A stretch of 64,000 nucleotides of DNA from the NCBI RefSeq assembly GCF_900102335.1, contig NZ_FNBM01000012.1:59834-123833 (forward strand). Direction: 5' to 3'. Source of the stretch: Phytopseudomonas seleniipraecipitans (GTDB lineage Bacteria > Pseudomonadota > Gammaproteobacteria > Pseudomonadales > Pseudomonadaceae). Shown in pieces: positions 63,168 through 64,000 of the stretch (position 1 is the first letter of the stretch; each line of letters begins with the position of its first letter). The translations under genes and the position numbers were made by a program. Under the pieces are notes generated by a model, which did no database searches, was not told where the DNA came from, and was given only the letters and a program-made list of their open reading frames with translations.

Positions 63168-63713
63168 ATGTTGAACAAATTCTTCCTTTCCCTGTTTTTA
63201 GGCGGCGCCTTGTGCTGCGCCGCCATCGGTAATGCATCTGCCAGCTTTCGGGTTCATCTGCAGGACGGCAGCACACGTGTCATTGCTCCAGCCAAAATTG
63301 AAAAAACACCTGCGCAAAGCGTGATCCAGCGTGCCATGAGCACTCTCGGTACCCCGTACCGCTGGGGTGGTAACAGCCCGGAGCACGGCTTCGATTGCAG
63401 TGGTCTGGTGAAATACGCCTTCAAGAAAGTCGATGATCTGGACCTGCCACGCACGTCCCGCGCGCTCTCCCGCTTCGATGGCCCCAAGGTTGCCAAACGC
63501 AATCTGGAACCCGGCGACTTGCTGTTCTTCCGCATCCATAGCCGCAGCGTCGATCACGTGGCCATTTACCTCGGCAACGATCGCTTTATCCACGCGCCGC
63601 GCCGCGGTAGCAACGTACGGATCGACAAGCTCAGTAACGGCTACTGGCAGAAGCATTTCCAGCTGGCTCGCCGGGTAATGCCTGAAGAGACGCAGCTGGC
63701 CAGCAATGGCTGA
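63168..63713 (+). CDS. C40 peptidase (NlpC/P60)
   Basis: A 181-residue secreted NlpC/P60 protein. A signal peptide (MLNKFFLSLFLGGALCCAAIGNASA) precedes the catalytic domain. Triad: Cys77 (GFDCSGLVKYAF), His130 (VDHVAIYLG) and His142 (FIHAPR). The Gly-rich YRWGGNSP motif before the Cys is typical. It would cleave peptidoglycan peptide cross-links in the periplasm. ATG 63168 gives the clean signal peptide. Confidence 0.9.
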   Translation: MLNKFFLSLFLGGALCCAAIGNASASFRVHLQDGSTRVIAPAKIEKTPAQSVIQRAMSTLGTPYRWGGNSPEHGFDCSGLVKYAFKKVDDLDLPRTSRALSRFDGPKVAKRNLEPGDLLFFRIHSRSVDHVAIYLGNDRFIHAPRRGSNVRIDKLSNGYWQKHFQLARRVMPEETQLASNG

Positions 63714-63749
63714 CGGAGCCGGTGAAACGACTGTTGTAAGGCAATAGCG

Positions 63750-64000
63750 GACGTAGGGTGGATCGGGGCGCGTAGCTGACGCTCTTTTCATCCACCATTG
63801 CGATCGCAGAGCGGTGGACGGGTCGGGCCGCGTAGATGAGGAGTCGTCCACCCTACGACTGTGGGAGCGGGCCGTGCCCGCGATTCGCGTGCATGAACAA
63901 CTGGGCGTCCCCGCCCGCTCCCACCATTCGTAGGTTACGCATCATCTGCGCGCATCCCAGGTAGACGTAGGGTGGATGGCGCTTTTTTCATCCACCATTG
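63750..64000. repeat. Dispersed intergenic repeats at right end
   Basis: GACGTAGGGTGGAT followed by TTTTCATCCACCATTG occurs at 63750-63800 and again at 63964-64000 (window end). A third, diverged unit GGTGGAC to GTCCACC lies at 63813-63851. A separate family forms an inverted pair: GTGGGAGCGGGC at 63861-63872 and GCCCGCTCCCAC at 63913-63924. These are short Pseudomonas-type intergenic repeats; the last unit may continue beyond the window. Confidence 0.7.

Overview
The window is about 64 kb of high-GC gammaproteobacterial chromosome spanning a replication origin. Gene content and order (rnpA-rpmH-oriC-dnaA-dnaN-recF-gyrB, then plsC-gmhB-glyS-glyQ-tag-htrB-pilZ on one side, and yidD-yidC-mnmE-mnmG-rsmG-parA-parB-atp operon-glmU-DeoR regulator-glmS on the other) are those of Pseudomonas. 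Species cannot be resolved from sequence reading alone. No rRNA, tRNA, IS element, prophage or CRISPR array is visible.

Layout. 1-4.4 kb: the 3' end of a zwf gene, then three Tad-type minor pseudopilin genes (TadE, TadG, TadE), the TadG gene having an AT-rich middle. 4.4-7.9 kb: a Tat-exported PhoX-type phosphatase, a DnaA-box-rich gap, and a ParD-like/methionine aminopeptidase pair. 7.9-19.3 kb (all minus strand): glmS, a DeoR regulator, glmU and the complete ATP synthase operon atpIBEFHAGDC. 19.4-28.4 kb (minus): parB, parA, rsmG, mnmG, an origin-like gap, mnmE, yidC, yidD, rnpA, rpmH. 28.4-35.2 kb: the main oriC with four perfect DnaA boxes, then dnaA, dnaN, recF and gyrB on the plus strand; recF carries two parS sites for ParB.

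35.5-41.3 kb (minus): a six-gene lipid module that is not obviously housekeeping: a CDP-alcohol phosphatidyltransferase with altered metal ligands, an alpha/beta-hydrolase/methyltransferase fusion, a PAP2/dual-specificity phosphatase fusion, an unknown membrane protein, a PlsC-type acyltransferase and a CdsA-type cytidylyltransferase. Together they could build, process and modify an unusual phospholipid. 41.5-45.9 kb: plsC, gmhB, glyS, glyQ. 46.2-49.2 kb: a putative Fur-controlled PepSY/DUF3649/DUF3325 iron-uptake operon whose last gene is extended by a CxxC-containing domain. 49.5-52 kb: tag, a flavoprotein, an HtrB-type lipid A acyltransferase and a PilZ protein.

52.3-61.9 kb: an ectoine/5-hydroxyectoine import and catabolism island: ehuBCDA (minus strand), divergent enuR, then eutB, eutC, doeA, doeB and doeX (plus strand). 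A 16-bp element occurs in front of both enuR and eutB and is a candidate EnuR operator. eutA, doeC and doeD are not in the window. 61.9-64 kb: an orphan choline/betaine-type binding protein, an NlpC/P60 peptidase, and dispersed intergenic repeats.
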